From positions 1-51,416 of the forward strand of contig JAHAJA010000031.1 of NCBI GenBank assembly GCA_018372435.1: DNA of 51,416 bases, read 5' to 3'. The notes beneath the pieces were generated by a model. The model was not told the origin of the DNA, did no database searches, and saw only the letters and a list, made by a program, of their open reading frames with translations. This DNA is from Clostridiales bacterium. GTDB taxonomy: Bacteria > Bacillota > Clostridia > Lachnospirales > Lachnospiraceae. Below, in pieces: positions 1 through 8,453 of the stretch. The translations under genes were made by a program, and so were the position numbers. Positions within the stretch are counted from its first letter, which is position 1. Each line of letters starts with the position of its first letter.

Positions 1-90
1 AGGTAAGACTCTTTATTAAGTTTACCCCAAAATCAGCATAGAAACTAAATAAAAAAAGCTTGACTTTCCTTAGCAGGTTTGACAAAGAGC

Positions 91-130
91 CTAAAAAAAA
101 AGAAACAACAAAGTGTTAATCACCTTGTTG
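91..130 (-). terminator. Intrinsic terminator downstream of the methyltransferase gene
   Basis: Read on the minus strand, arms CAACAAGGTG (130-121) and CACTTTGTTG (115-106) form a hairpin with one mismatch, followed by a run of T (complement of 91-105). It lies about 185 nt after the stop of the minus-strand methyltransferase gene and probably ends that transcript. I see no gene or other clear signal in the remaining bases 1-314. Confidence 0.6.
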
Positions 131-314
131 TCCCTAATTAGTATCCCCTATATTAGCAAATTGACGAAGCAAGTTTTTAGAAGGCTTTCGACACCCGAAT
201 CACTAACTCACATTTTACACTTGAAGACTCCAAGAAGTAGTTAACTGTTATATTGAGTAAAAACCGCTCTCGCTTAGCTCCATTTATGTTTGAATCACAG
301 CAGACAAAGTATAC

Positions 315-1178
315 TTACTTCGATTCCCATCTTCCTGAAGCACCACATGGTAGTGTTAATCCATTCGATGTAACTGGTAAACCTATCTCATCAGCGTTTA
401 CAACCCCGCCATAACGTGGCACCAATTCCGTCCCCATCATATAAGCAAGTACCGCTGGTTGAAGTCCAGTTGTATATGAATTAATCAAAAAGAATAAAGG
501 GTTATCCGATAGAACTTTTGTACATAGTTGCACAAAAGGATAAATTGCTTCTTCAATCTTCCAAATCTCTCCCTTAGGTCCTCTTCCATAAGAAGGTGGA
601 TCCATAATAATTGCATCATATGTGTTTCCACGACGAATCTCACGTTCAACAAATTTCACACAATCATCTACGATATAACGAATTGGTGCTTCTGAAAGTC
701 CGGAAGACTTTGCATTTTCCTTCGCCCATGTAACCATACCTTTTGATGCATCAACGTGTGTAACGCTTGCTCCAGCAGCTGCCGCTGATAAAGTCGCTCC
801 ACCTGTGTACGCAAACAAGTTTAATACCTTAATTGGACGTCCAGCATTTCTAATTTTGTTAGAGAACCAATCCCAATTTGCTGCTTGTTCCGGGAATACT
901 CCTGTATGCTTAAAACTAAATGGCTGCAGATTAAAAGTTAAATTCTTATAATTGATTGTCCATTGCTTCGGCAAATCAAAGAATTCCCATTCACCACCAC
1001 CTTTACTACTTCTATGATAATGGCCATTCATATTCTTCCAACCTTTATGCTTTCTAGGGGTATCCCATAGAACCTGTGGATCAGGTCGTACTAATAGGTA
1101 TTTTCCCCAGCGTTCTAATTTTTCTCCATTTGATGTATCAATTACTTCATAATCTTTCCAGCCATCTGCTAACCACAT
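315..1178 (-). CDS. Class I SAM-dependent methyltransferase, RlmI/COG1092-like
   Basis: The 287-residue protein carries a SAM-binding motif I (VLNLFAYTGGATL, about 118-130), an acidic ribose-binding motif (HVDAS, about 141) and the catalytic-loop motif DPPSYG (about 193). These are typical of the RlmI/RlmK-like family that methylates 23S rRNA cytosine. It lacks the N-terminal PUA domain of full RlmI, so the exact target base is unknown. The ATG is preceded by a purine-rich AGAAAGAGAG. It is a single-gene unit divergent from the pspA-like operon, with its own downstream hairpin. Family assignment is firm; substrate is inference. Confidence 0.8.
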   Translation of the reverse strand: MWLADGWKDYEVIDTSNGEKLERWGKYLLVRPDPQVLWDTPRKHKGWKNMNGHYHRSSKGGGEWEFFDLPKQWTINYKNLTFNLQPFSFKHTGVFPEQAANWDWFSNKIRNAGRPIKVLNLFAYTGGATLSAAAAGASVTHVDASKGMVTWAKENAKSSGLSEAPIRYIVDDCVKFVEREIRRGNTYDAIIMDPPSYGRGPKGEIWKIEEAIYPFVQLCTKVLSDNPLFFLINSYTTGLQPAVLAYMMGTELVPRYGGVVNADEIGLPVTSNGLTLPCGASGRWESK

Positions 1179-1415
1179 TGTATTTACTCTCTTTCTTCTA
1201 TAATTAATAAAAGTGCATTATTCTTAGCTACGTATTCGCAGTCTTAAATAGTTGCAATAAATATTTTCTATTAGCGATTATACACGTTTTTCCCTACTTA
1301 GACAAGATGTATACTAGTATAAGTATAATCACTATAGCAGAATATACACATTTTATACTTTTTTTCTTGTTTTTTAAGACTCTGCTAAGCTTTCTAATCC
1401 CTTTTTAACTTGACG

Positions 1416-1443
1416 TTGAAGCCAAAAGATAATACACTATAAT
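1416..1443 (+). promoter_or_regulatory. Probable promoter of the pspA-ydjGHI-like operon
   Basis: TTGAAG (1416-1421), a 16-nt spacer and TATAAT (1438-1443) lie 107 nt before the pspA start. An overlapping alternative is TTGACG (1410) with TACACT (1433). No obvious ECF-type (SigW-like) element was recognised. The rest of the 372-nt divergent region 1179-1550 is AT-rich and holds nothing else I can name. Confidence 0.5.
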
Positions 1444-1550
1444 TGTAAAAATAATGTAACGGCATTCGGAATACTTATATATAAACTTCTGAACAGTTAC
1501 TAACTATTTATAGGAAAACTATAAATACATATTTGAGGGAGGTACCACGA

Positions 1551-2225
1551 ATGGGTATATTAACAAGATTTAAAGATATTATGGCAAGTAATATTAACGC
1601 ACTCCTTGATAAAGCAGAAGATCCTGAAAAGATGATTGACCAGTGTTTACGTAATTTGAACAGTGATTTAGGTAAAGTTAAAGCCGAAACAGCTTCCATC
1701 ATGGCGGAAGAGCAACGTTCAAAACGTGATCTAGATGAATGCACTAGTGAAATTAATAAGATGCAAAATTTCGCAGTGAAAGCTCTTGAAGCAGGTAATG
1801 AAGAGGATGCTCGTAAATTTTTAGAAAAAAAATCTACTTTATCCAACAAACAAGCTGGACTTCAAGAATCTTACAATATAGCAAGCGCTAATGCTACTCA
1901 AATGAGAGAGATGCATGACAAACTTGTAAATGATATTAACGAACTAGAATCTCGTAAAGATATGATTAAGGGCAAAATGGCTGTTGCTAAAACTCAAGAT
2001 CGCATCAACAAAATTGGTTCTAGTGTTTCAAGCGCCAACGATTCTATATCAGCATTCGATAGAATGGAAGCTAAAGCAAACAAAATGCTTGATTCTGCCA
2101 ATGCTATGGCTGAGTTAAATCGTGGTCCTAAAGATGACATCGCTGATTTAACTGCCAAATACGCTAATCCTGCATCAGAAGTAGACGATGAATTAGCAGC
2201 ATTAAAAGCAAGCTTAGGTAAATAA
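1551..2225 (+). CDS. pspA: PspA/IM30 family membrane-stress protein (YdjF-like)
   Basis: The 224-residue, almost entirely helical protein starts MGILTRFKDIMASNINALLDKAEDP, the amphipathic N-terminal helix and first coiled coil of PspA/Vipp1/IM30 proteins, which bind and stabilise stressed membranes and form ESCRT-III-like polymers. The ATG at 1551 has a strong GAGGGAGG eight bases upstream; an in-frame TTG at 1533 lies before that site and is rejected. It is the first of four same-strand genes whose order (PspA, zinc-ribbon protein, TPM protein, SPFH protein) matches Bacillus subtilis ydjFGHI. That operon is known to respond to envelope stress. Confidence 0.92.
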   Translation: MGILTRFKDIMASNINALLDKAEDPEKMIDQCLRNLNSDLGKVKAETASIMAEEQRSKRDLDECTSEINKMQNFAVKALEAGNEEDARKFLEKKSTLSNKQAGLQESYNIASANATQMREMHDKLVNDINELESRKDMIKGKMAVAKTQDRINKIGSSVSSANDSISAFDRMEAKANKMLDSANAMAELNRGPKDDIADLTAKYANPASEVDDELAALKASLGK

Positions 2226-2340
2226 TAGAAAGCTCAATATAAAGGTGTTGTATAGTAACATATAGACTGCATTATGCAATCATGATCGTTCCTTTACAAC
2301 ACCTTATTTCAAACTTAATAAAATATTAGGAGAAATCACT

Positions 2341-3408
2341 ATGGTTGTTCAATACAAATGCCCTTGCTGTGGTGCGGATATGAAGTTCGACAGCAATACA
2401 GGGAAACTTCTATGTGAAAGTTGCGGATATACTAGCGATATTGATACGATGAAACGCAACGAAGAAGGTAACACCACCTCTTCTGAGGAATATTCTAATT
2501 CAACCAATAATACTTCTTACGATTCTAATGTAAATCAGTATGTATGTAACAACTGTGGTGCTGTATTAATTACAGAACCAGATACTACAGCGACTAATTG
2601 TAACTTCTGCGGTGCTCCTGTCGTTCTTGCCGATCGATTATCAGGGGAATCTTCTCCCTACTATATAATCCCGTTTCAAATTAGTAAGGCACAAGCTCAG
2701 GAAGCTTTTAAAAAATGGTGTAAAAACGGCAGACTTACTCCAAAAGGATTCATGACCGCTGATCGAATCAAAAGCATGACAGGATTATACGTTCCTTTCT
2801 GGTTATATGATTTACATAGTAACGGAGAACTTAATGCCGCATGTACTCGCGTCAGAACCTACGAACAAGGTGATTATATCGTAACCGAAACACAACATTA
2901 TAATGTATATCGAAGCGCAGACCTAACTTACCTTAAGATACCTGTAGACGCTTCTGAAAAAATGAACGATGGTCTAATGGATAAATTGGAACCATTTGAT
3001 TATCGCAACTTGAAACCATTTAACATGCCTTATCTTGCAGGATATACAGCGGAAAAATATAATTATACTGATAAAGATTTGTTCCCTCGTGTTCAAAATC
3101 GTGTTGCCGACTATGTGGAAACCTACCTACGTTCTAGCATAGCCGGCTATAGTAGTGTAAATGTGTTTAATAGAAGAATTCACATAAAACCAAAGAATGC
3201 CTTCTACGCACTCTTACCTGTATGGTTAGTGTGCTATGATTATCAAGATTCAGAACATGTTTTTGCCATGAACGGTGAAACAGGTAAAATAGTTGGTCGC
3301 CCTCCTCTAAGCAAAGGTAAAATCGCATCTTGGTTTGGTGGTATAACCGTGGCCAGTTTTATTATTATTAAAATCATCGCATTATTAATGGGAGGTGGAT
3401 TAATATGA
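2341..3408 (+). CDS. ydjG: Zinc-ribbon membrane protein, YdjG-like
   Basis: The 355-residue protein has two N-terminal zinc ribbons: CPCCGADM...CESCGY (about residues 8-31) and CNNCGAV...CNFCGAPV (about 70-95). A long soluble region follows, then one C-terminal hydrophobic helix (ASFIIIKIIALLMGG) that should anchor it in the membrane. In B. subtilis, YdjG with YdjH is reported to form a membrane platform for YdjI and PspA. An AGGAG precedes the ATG. The stop overlaps the next start in an ATGA, indicating translational coupling. The symbol is by synteny and domain layout, not close sequence comparison. Confidence 0.75.
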   Translation: MVVQYKCPCCGADMKFDSNTGKLLCESCGYTSDIDTMKRNEEGNTTSSEEYSNSTNNTSYDSNVNQYVCNNCGAVLITEPDTTATNCNFCGAPVVLADRLSGESSPYYIIPFQISKAQAQEAFKKWCKNGRLTPKGFMTADRIKSMTGLYVPFWLYDLHSNGELNAACTRVRTYEQGDYIVTETQHYNVYRSADLTYLKIPVDASEKMNDGLMDKLEPFDYRNLKPFNMPYLAGYTAEKYNYTDKDLFPRVQNRVADYVETYLRSSIAGYSSVNVFNRRIHIKPKNAFYALLPVWLVCYDYQDSEHVFAMNGETGKIVGRPPLSKGKIASWFGGITVASFIIIKIIALLMGGGLI

Positions 3409-4205
3409 AAATAAGTAAACAACGTATCCTTCCCTTAATACTTTTTATGTTATGTTTATTATCAAGTATTATTATTGCACCAACAACGCAGGCTGCTACT
3501 AACAGCAAAGATATTCCTTACGTCATTGATGATGCCAATCTATTATCCACTGATGACCAGCAAGATTTGAATGATCTGGCTAATAAATATAGCAGGAAGC
3601 ATGATACTTCCATTGTGGTAGTAACAACCAATGATACGAATGACCTGTCTACTACTAACTATGCTAGTATGTATTATGATACTTATATCCATGGCAATGA
3701 TGGATATAATGATAACTGTGTACTTTTTCTTATTGATATAGATAATCACAAAACAAATATTTTTGCCTATGAAGATGCACAAATAAGAATAGATTCAGGA
3801 CGCAGTAATAAAATACTCGACGTTGTCACTCCAAAGCTAAAGGGAAGTGATTATGATGACGCAATCAAAACTTTCATCAAAAAGGCTAACCTGTATCTTG
3901 GTGCAGAACCTGGTACAAATCCAGATAACATATTCTTTAAACTATGGTTTCAACTATTAATCGCCGTAATTATCGGAGCTACTGCTGTAGGAATCATGGT
4001 ATTCAATTCCGGTGGCAAAGTAACAACTAATTCAGCAACTTACTTAGACCATGGCAACTCTAAACTTACTGGTTGTTTTGATCATTATATACGGACCACG
4101 ACTACTCGTACAAAAAAAGCAGATAATAATAACAGTGGTGGTGGTAGTAGCGGAACTACAGGTGGTGGTAGTTCCTTCTCAAGTGGTAACGAAAGAAGTT
4201 TCTAA
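3405..4205 (+). CDS. ydjH: TPM-domain membrane protein, YdjH-like
   Basis: The 266-residue protein has an N-terminal signal sequence (LILFMLCLLSSIIIAPTTQA), then a TPM domain (about 38-165) beginning VIDDANLLSTDDQQDLNDLA. A transmembrane helix (LLIAVIIGATAVGIMVF, about 182-198) and a Gly/Ser-rich tail ending SSFSSGNERSF follow, as in other TPM proteins. The TPM domain therefore faces outside. It starts inside the last codon of the previous gene (ATGA overlap). Its role is probably as membrane partner of the YdjG-like and YdjI-like proteins. Confidence 0.8.
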   Translation: MKISKQRILPLILFMLCLLSSIIIAPTTQAATNSKDIPYVIDDANLLSTDDQQDLNDLANKYSRKHDTSIVVVTTNDTNDLSTTNYASMYYDTYIHGNDGYNDNCVLFLIDIDNHKTNIFAYEDAQIRIDSGRSNKILDVVTPKLKGSDYDDAIKTFIKKANLYLGAEPGTNPDNIFFKLWFQLLIAVIIGATAVGIMVFNSGGKVTTNSATYLDHGNSKLTGCFDHYIRTTTTRTKKADNNNSGGGSSGTTGGGSSFSSGNERSF

Positions 4206-4233
4206 ACGATAATATTTAAAAGGAGAACAAACT

Positions 4234-5229
4234 ATGGGACTTTTCTCAAATCAATTTTCTAACGTAGTGGAATGGAATGAATTTCGAGAAGATATGATTT
4301 TCTATAAATGGTCTAATCAAGAAATAAAAAAAGGCAGCCGCCTTATCATTCGACCAGGCCAAGATGCTATCTTCTTATACAACGGTAAGATAGAAGGTAT
4401 CTTCACCGACGAAGGAGATTATGATATTGAATCTCAAATCATTCCTTTCCTTTCAACTCTAAAGGGATTCAAATTCGGCTTCAACAGCGGAATTCGTGCC
4501 GAGGTTTTATTCATTAATACCAAAGAATTTCTTGTACGTTGGGGTACTGGGAATCCAATCAACATACCTACACCTCAATTGCCAGGTGGAATGCCTATTC
4601 GCTCTAATGGTACATTCAGTTTTAAAATTAATGATTATATTAAGTTAATTGACAAGATTGCAGGTGTTAAGAGTTCTTATTTCGTAGAAGATGTAAAACT
4701 TCGTATTACCTCCATACTGGATCAGTTATTAATGAAATGGATCGTCAAAGAAGGCAAAGATATGTTCAACCTTCAGTCAATGTCCTTTGATATTGCTAAA
4801 GGAATTAAAGATGACTTAGATATGCAGTTATTTGATAGTGGTATGACAATTACAAGCTTCCAGATAATGAGCTTTAACTATCCTGAAAGCGTTCAAAAGA
4901 TGATTGAAAAGAATGCTTCACACAGCATGATTGGTAACATGAACACTTATCAACAAGCTTCCATGGTTGATGGAATCTCTTCTGGCGCTGTTGGCGGTGG
5001 TGGAGTTGCTTCCGATATGGCTGGTATGATGATGGGTATGAATATGGCTAATCAGATGATGCAGAATATAAATCAAGCAAGCAATACAAACCAAGCTACA
5101 CCCACACAAACTTCAACAGGCGCTGCTACTTCTAGCGCTTCCTCAGAAAAGCCGAACTTCTGTCCAAACTGTGGACAAAAGACAGGTGAGGGTAACTTCT
5201 GTTCAAATTGTGGACAGAAACTAAATTAA
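4234..5229 (+). CDS. ydjI: SPFH-domain protein with C-terminal zinc ribbon, YdjI-like
   Basis: The 331-residue protein matches the 'virion core protein'/YdjI-type SPFH proteins: a globular SPFH-like region (about 1-220), a Met/Gly/Gln-rich linker (about 230-300) and a final double-CxxC zinc ribbon (CPNCGQKTGEGNFCSNCG). It has no transmembrane helix, so recruitment by the membrane partners upstream is the likely mode. AGGAG lies upstream of the ATG. It is the last gene of the operon, followed by a strong hairpin. Function (membrane microdomain scaffold for PspA) is inferred from the B. subtilis counterpart. Confidence 0.82.
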   Translation: MGLFSNQFSNVVEWNEFREDMIFYKWSNQEIKKGSRLIIRPGQDAIFLYNGKIEGIFTDEGDYDIESQIIPFLSTLKGFKFGFNSGIRAEVLFINTKEFLVRWGTGNPINIPTPQLPGGMPIRSNGTFSFKINDYIKLIDKIAGVKSSYFVEDVKLRITSILDQLLMKWIVKEGKDMFNLQSMSFDIAKGIKDDLDMQLFDSGMTITSFQIMSFNYPESVQKMIEKNASHSMIGNMNTYQQASMVDGISSGAVGGGGVASDMAGMMMGMNMANQMMQNINQASNTNQATPTQTSTGAATSSASSEKPNFCPNCGQKTGEGNFCSNCGQKLN

Positions 5230-5276
5230 CTAACAGAAGTTAAAACCAAGCAAAACAACCTACTATAACGAAACAA

Positions 5277-5321
5277 AAGAGCTGCCACTTAGTCAATTTG
5301 ACTATAGTGGCAGCTCTTTTT
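5277..5321. terminator. Bidirectional terminator between the YdjI-like gene and fba
   Basis: AAGAGCTGCCACT (5277-5289) and AGTGGCAGCTCTTTTT (5306-5321) form a long perfect stem with T-runs on both strands. It sits between two convergent genes and should end both transcripts. Confidence 0.85.
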
Positions 5322-5361
5322 ACTTATTAAAAGTTACACGTTCTGTATAACTAATTTCTTA

Positions 5362-6225
5362 TTAAGCTTGGTTAACTGATCCGAAAAGTTCCATTTTTTC
5401 TTTAACAGTTGCTTTGATTGCTTCAAAACCTGGTCCAAGTAATTTACGTGGATCAAAGCCTTTTCCTTCAAGATCTTTACCAGCTTCGATGTATTTACGA
5501 GTTGCTTCAGCGAATGATAATTGGCATTCTGTATTAACATTAATCTTAGCAACACCTAGTGAGATAGCTTTTTTGATCATATCTTCAGGAATTCCAGTAC
5601 CACCATGTAAAACTAATGGCATATCACCAGTTTTATTACTTACTGCTTCTAATGTTTCAAAGCTAAGACCAGCCCAGTTTTCTGGGTATTTTCCATGAAT
5701 ATTACCGATACCTGCTGCTAACATAGTAACACCAAGGTCAGCGATTTGTTTACATTCGTTAGGATCTGCACATTCACCAGCTCCTACAACACCATCTTCT
5801 TCTCCACCAATAGAACCAACTTCTGCTTCTAATGATAGACCTTTTTCATTACAGATTTTAACTAATTTAGTAGTTTTATCAATGTTTTCATCGATTGGAT
5901 AGTGTGAACCATCAAACATAATTGAAGAGAATCCAGCTTCGATGCATTTTTCTGCACCTTCAAAACTACCATGATCTAAGTGTAATGCTACTGGTACAGT
6001 GATATTAAGGTCTTGCATTAAACCATTAACCATACCAACTACTGCATGATATCCACCCATATATTTTCCAGCACCTTCAGAAACACCAAGGATTACTGGT
6101 GAGTTGTTTTCTTGAGCTGTTAATAGAATTGCTTTTGTCCATTCTAAGTTGTTGATATTGAATTGACCTACTGCATATTTTCCTGCTTTTGCTTTAGTAA
6201 GCATGTCTTTTGCTGATACTAACAT
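5362..6225 (-). CDS. fba: Fructose-1,6-bisphosphate aldolase, class II
   Basis: This enzyme splits fructose-1,6-bisphosphate to DHAP and glyceraldehyde-3-phosphate in glycolysis, in the cytoplasm. The 287-residue protein has the zinc ligands of HLDHG, EAEVGSIGG and the LHGGTGIP phosphate-binding region, and is near usual length for the short class II type. The start is MLVSAKDML at 6225, preceded by GGAGG eight bases upstream; the frame runs open further upstream but without a site. It is a single gene with a shared terminator. Codon choice is strongly biased, as expected for a highly expressed gene. Confidence 0.95.
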   Translation of the reverse strand: MLVSAKDMLTKAKAGKYAVGQFNINNLEWTKAILLTAQENNSPVILGVSEGAGKYMGGYHAVVGMVNGLMQDLNITVPVALHLDHGSFEGAEKCIEAGFSSIMFDGSHYPIDENIDKTTKLVKICNEKGLSLEAEVGSIGGEEDGVVGAGECADPNECKQIADLGVTMLAAGIGNIHGKYPENWAGLSFETLEAVSNKTGDMPLVLHGGTGIPEDMIKKAISLGVAKINVNTECQLSFAEATRKYIEAGKDLEGKGFDPRKLLGPGFEAIKATVKEKMELFGSVNQA

Positions 6226-6397
6226 ATTTTTATCCTCCATATCTTTCTTATGATAATTAGTGTAACCACTCAACCACATCAAGTTAACTAGCCCAATTTG
6301 AATGTTTTTAATACATTTTGTGTGTAACTAGATTTATAAACTAGGTAACTGAATCGTTACGTTATTGTTAAACAATTTTTATTTATATATCGGTTTT

Positions 6398-6426
6398 ATT
6401 ATAACGCATTTGTTCAGAAAAAGGAA
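6398..6426 (-). promoter_or_regulatory. Possible fba promoter
   Basis: On the minus strand TATAAT (6403-6398) is preceded at 17 nt by a weak TTCCTT. It would give an untranslated leader of about 165 nt. The -10 is convincing, the -35 is not. Confidence 0.4.
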
Positions 6427-6465
6427 CCTTAAATTGATATTTATTTAACATCTGTCTACCAATCC

Positions 6466-8181
6466 TTATTCCACCTCTTCTACTTGGATCTTTTGATCAA
6501 AAGCATATACTACATTACCAGTATAATCTACGATCGTTCTAACCCCTTCTCTTTGTGTTAGAATATATTTACTTCCAATCTGTTCAATCATCTCATAACA
6601 TGGCGAATCATACACCTTCACACCATTCGCATTATAGATATGCGATATTTCATCTAGCGCATAGTCTTCCGAATAATCTGTAATTACAAGATTACCATCA
6701 AGAACTTGAACAACCAGATTTGATCCCTCTGCTAACAAAGTGTTCTTATAGTACACATAGATTTTAGTTCCCTCATCTAATTCATTCGTAATTAGATAAA
6801 AATTACGTAATGGAGATTGTAATTCAACAATTCCAAACTCTCCTATATTAAACTGATACGTCTCTTTGCACTCATAATCGTATACTTCAAAACCATTAGA
6901 TTTTTGATAAAACAGATCATGCGGAGTAAAATCCACGCCATATGGTTGTAAATGTCCTTGGAATTCTTCCCCTTTTGACGTTACCAGATGATTTCCCTCT
7001 TCGTCATAGTAGGATGCGACGTTGTTGTTTCTTGTCACATTATATATGGTGTCCTCTTTATCCGTTACGATACCATAGTCGCCATTTACAATATCATCAT
7101 CCACATCAACCCCAGTTTCGCCTTCCTTATCCTCGTCTCCTATAGGTGATTGGATACCAGTATCATTGTTGTTTGGCTCATCTGTAGCCGTATTTTCTGT
7201 CACGCAATACAACCAGTACACAACAGATACTAGTTTATCTGGAAATTCTTCTTGATTAATATGACTAATTATTTTACCATCTTTATTTAAAATCAATTGA
7301 TACTTACCTATCTGCGCCTCAATCATCTGACTATAGTCATTATAATTTACTACAAAGAAATGCTGATCATTAACATCTTTTAATTTGCCATTAGTGACTA
7401 CGGTTTCTTTAGTAATAGCTGGTTCTCCATCTTCATTATAGATGATATCCCCTTCTTCTGTATTAGATGCTACAAAATATGCGCCATGAATCATTCCATA
7501 ACTATTACTTATTGTATTAATACGCTTTCCATTCTCATCATAGATCTCTATTGGTTGTGTTCCATCATAAGAGACATTCCAAAGATTCTCACCAACGGAA
7601 CTAACATAACTATTCGTTACATCAATTCCCTCTGCTAATACGTTCCCTTGTTCACTATATATGGTCATACTACTTGTATTAAACTCAGTATCCTCTAAAA
7701 CTGCTCCATAACATCCGTTGGTATATTTATTCAATGAATTGTAATCCATTGGTATGATCCAAGTATCATTCTTCAGATCATAAACACCATAGGTATATTG
7801 ATTTGGTTCAATGATTGTAGTACCGTTTCTTTTTTCTTCATCTAACTGACCAATAACAACCGGCTTAGTTATATCAATAACACCCATACCATTATTAGGA
7901 AGTACGGCGTTATCAAAATATTTCATTACTTTCATAGAAGAATCAAAAAACACTACTTTACCATAGCCGTAATCCAAATCTCCTTCTCCAACATAGTACC
8001 ATTCATCTGGTTTCAGTTCCAGATGCACTTCTTTATCAGTCTCCTGTAGCTTATCAGGATTTTCTGCTTCCGACAAAGTTTCTTCTCCCTTGTTATCAGA
8101 ATCATTCACTAAACTATTATCGCGCTTACACGCTACACATAATAGCATAATTAGTACCATTACTGGTATAATTTTTTTCAT
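6466..8181 (-). CDS. Putative lipoprotein with WG-repeat-like beta-propeller
   Basis: The 571-residue protein starts with a short hydrophobic signal ending VACKRD, so Cys18 is the probable lipidation site and the protein sits outside on the membrane. An acidic linker follows. The body has repeated segments of the type 'GVYDLKNDTWIIP' and 'IYSEQGNVLAEG', resembling WG/KWG repeats that fold as propellers. A second acidic low-complexity stretch (DEDKEGETGVDVDDDIVNGD) lies in the middle. The ATG has GAGGTG eight bases upstream. It is a single gene; no enzymatic motif was seen and the function is unknown. Confidence 0.7.
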   Translation of the reverse strand: MKKIIPVMVLIMLLCVACKRDNSLVNDSDNKGEETLSEAENPDKLQETDKEVHLELKPDEWYYVGEGDLDYGYGKVVFFDSSMKVMKYFDNAVLPNNGMGVIDITKPVVIGQLDEEKRNGTTIIEPNQYTYGVYDLKNDTWIIPMDYNSLNKYTNGCYGAVLEDTEFNTSSMTIYSEQGNVLAEGIDVTNSYVSSVGENLWNVSYDGTQPIEIYDENGKRINTISNSYGMIHGAYFVASNTEEGDIIYNEDGEPAITKETVVTNGKLKDVNDQHFFVVNYNDYSQMIEAQIGKYQLILNKDGKIISHINQEEFPDKLVSVVYWLYCVTENTATDEPNNNDTGIQSPIGDEDKEGETGVDVDDDIVNGDYGIVTDKEDTIYNVTRNNNVASYYDEEGNHLVTSKGEEFQGHLQPYGVDFTPHDLFYQKSNGFEVYDYECKETYQFNIGEFGIVELQSPLRNFYLITNELDEGTKIYVYYKNTLLAEGSNLVVQVLDGNLVITDYSEDYALDEISHIYNANGVKVYDSPCYEMIEQIGSKYILTQREGVRTIVDYTGNVVYAFDQKIQVEEVE

Positions 8182-8343
8182 CCCATGCTCACCTCTTATA
8201 ATATCTTAATTTAATAGTCCAAGATTTACATTCTGTATCCAATTCCCCATACTTAAGACTAATCCTAACTAATCACATTATTAATTAAGTAGTTTGACAC
8301 ACTCATTATAACATATATAATAATGATTAACTAGTGAGTAATA

Positions 8344-8430
8344 AAAGAAACACCACAAGAAGCAATCGACATTCCCCTTGTACGCTCTGTTTGGAAGGGG
8401 TAAATTCAGACTTCCTATGGTGTTCCTTTT
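8344..8430 (-). terminator. Nested hairpin after uvrA, probable terminator
   Basis: On the minus strand GGAACACCATAGGAAG pairs with CTTCTTGTGGTGTTTC (with G-U pairs), enclosing a second helix CCCCTT/AAGGGG (8395-8400 with 8374-8379). The sequence then reads TTTTATT. It begins about 25 nt after the uvrA stop. The two stacked helices are larger than a usual terminator. Confidence 0.5.
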
Positions 8431-8453
8431 TATATTGTCACACTTTACTTATT

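Noticed and set aside
1508..1849. Minus-strand open frame inside pspA
   Set aside because: It is a shadow of the pspA coding sequence without a ribosome site.
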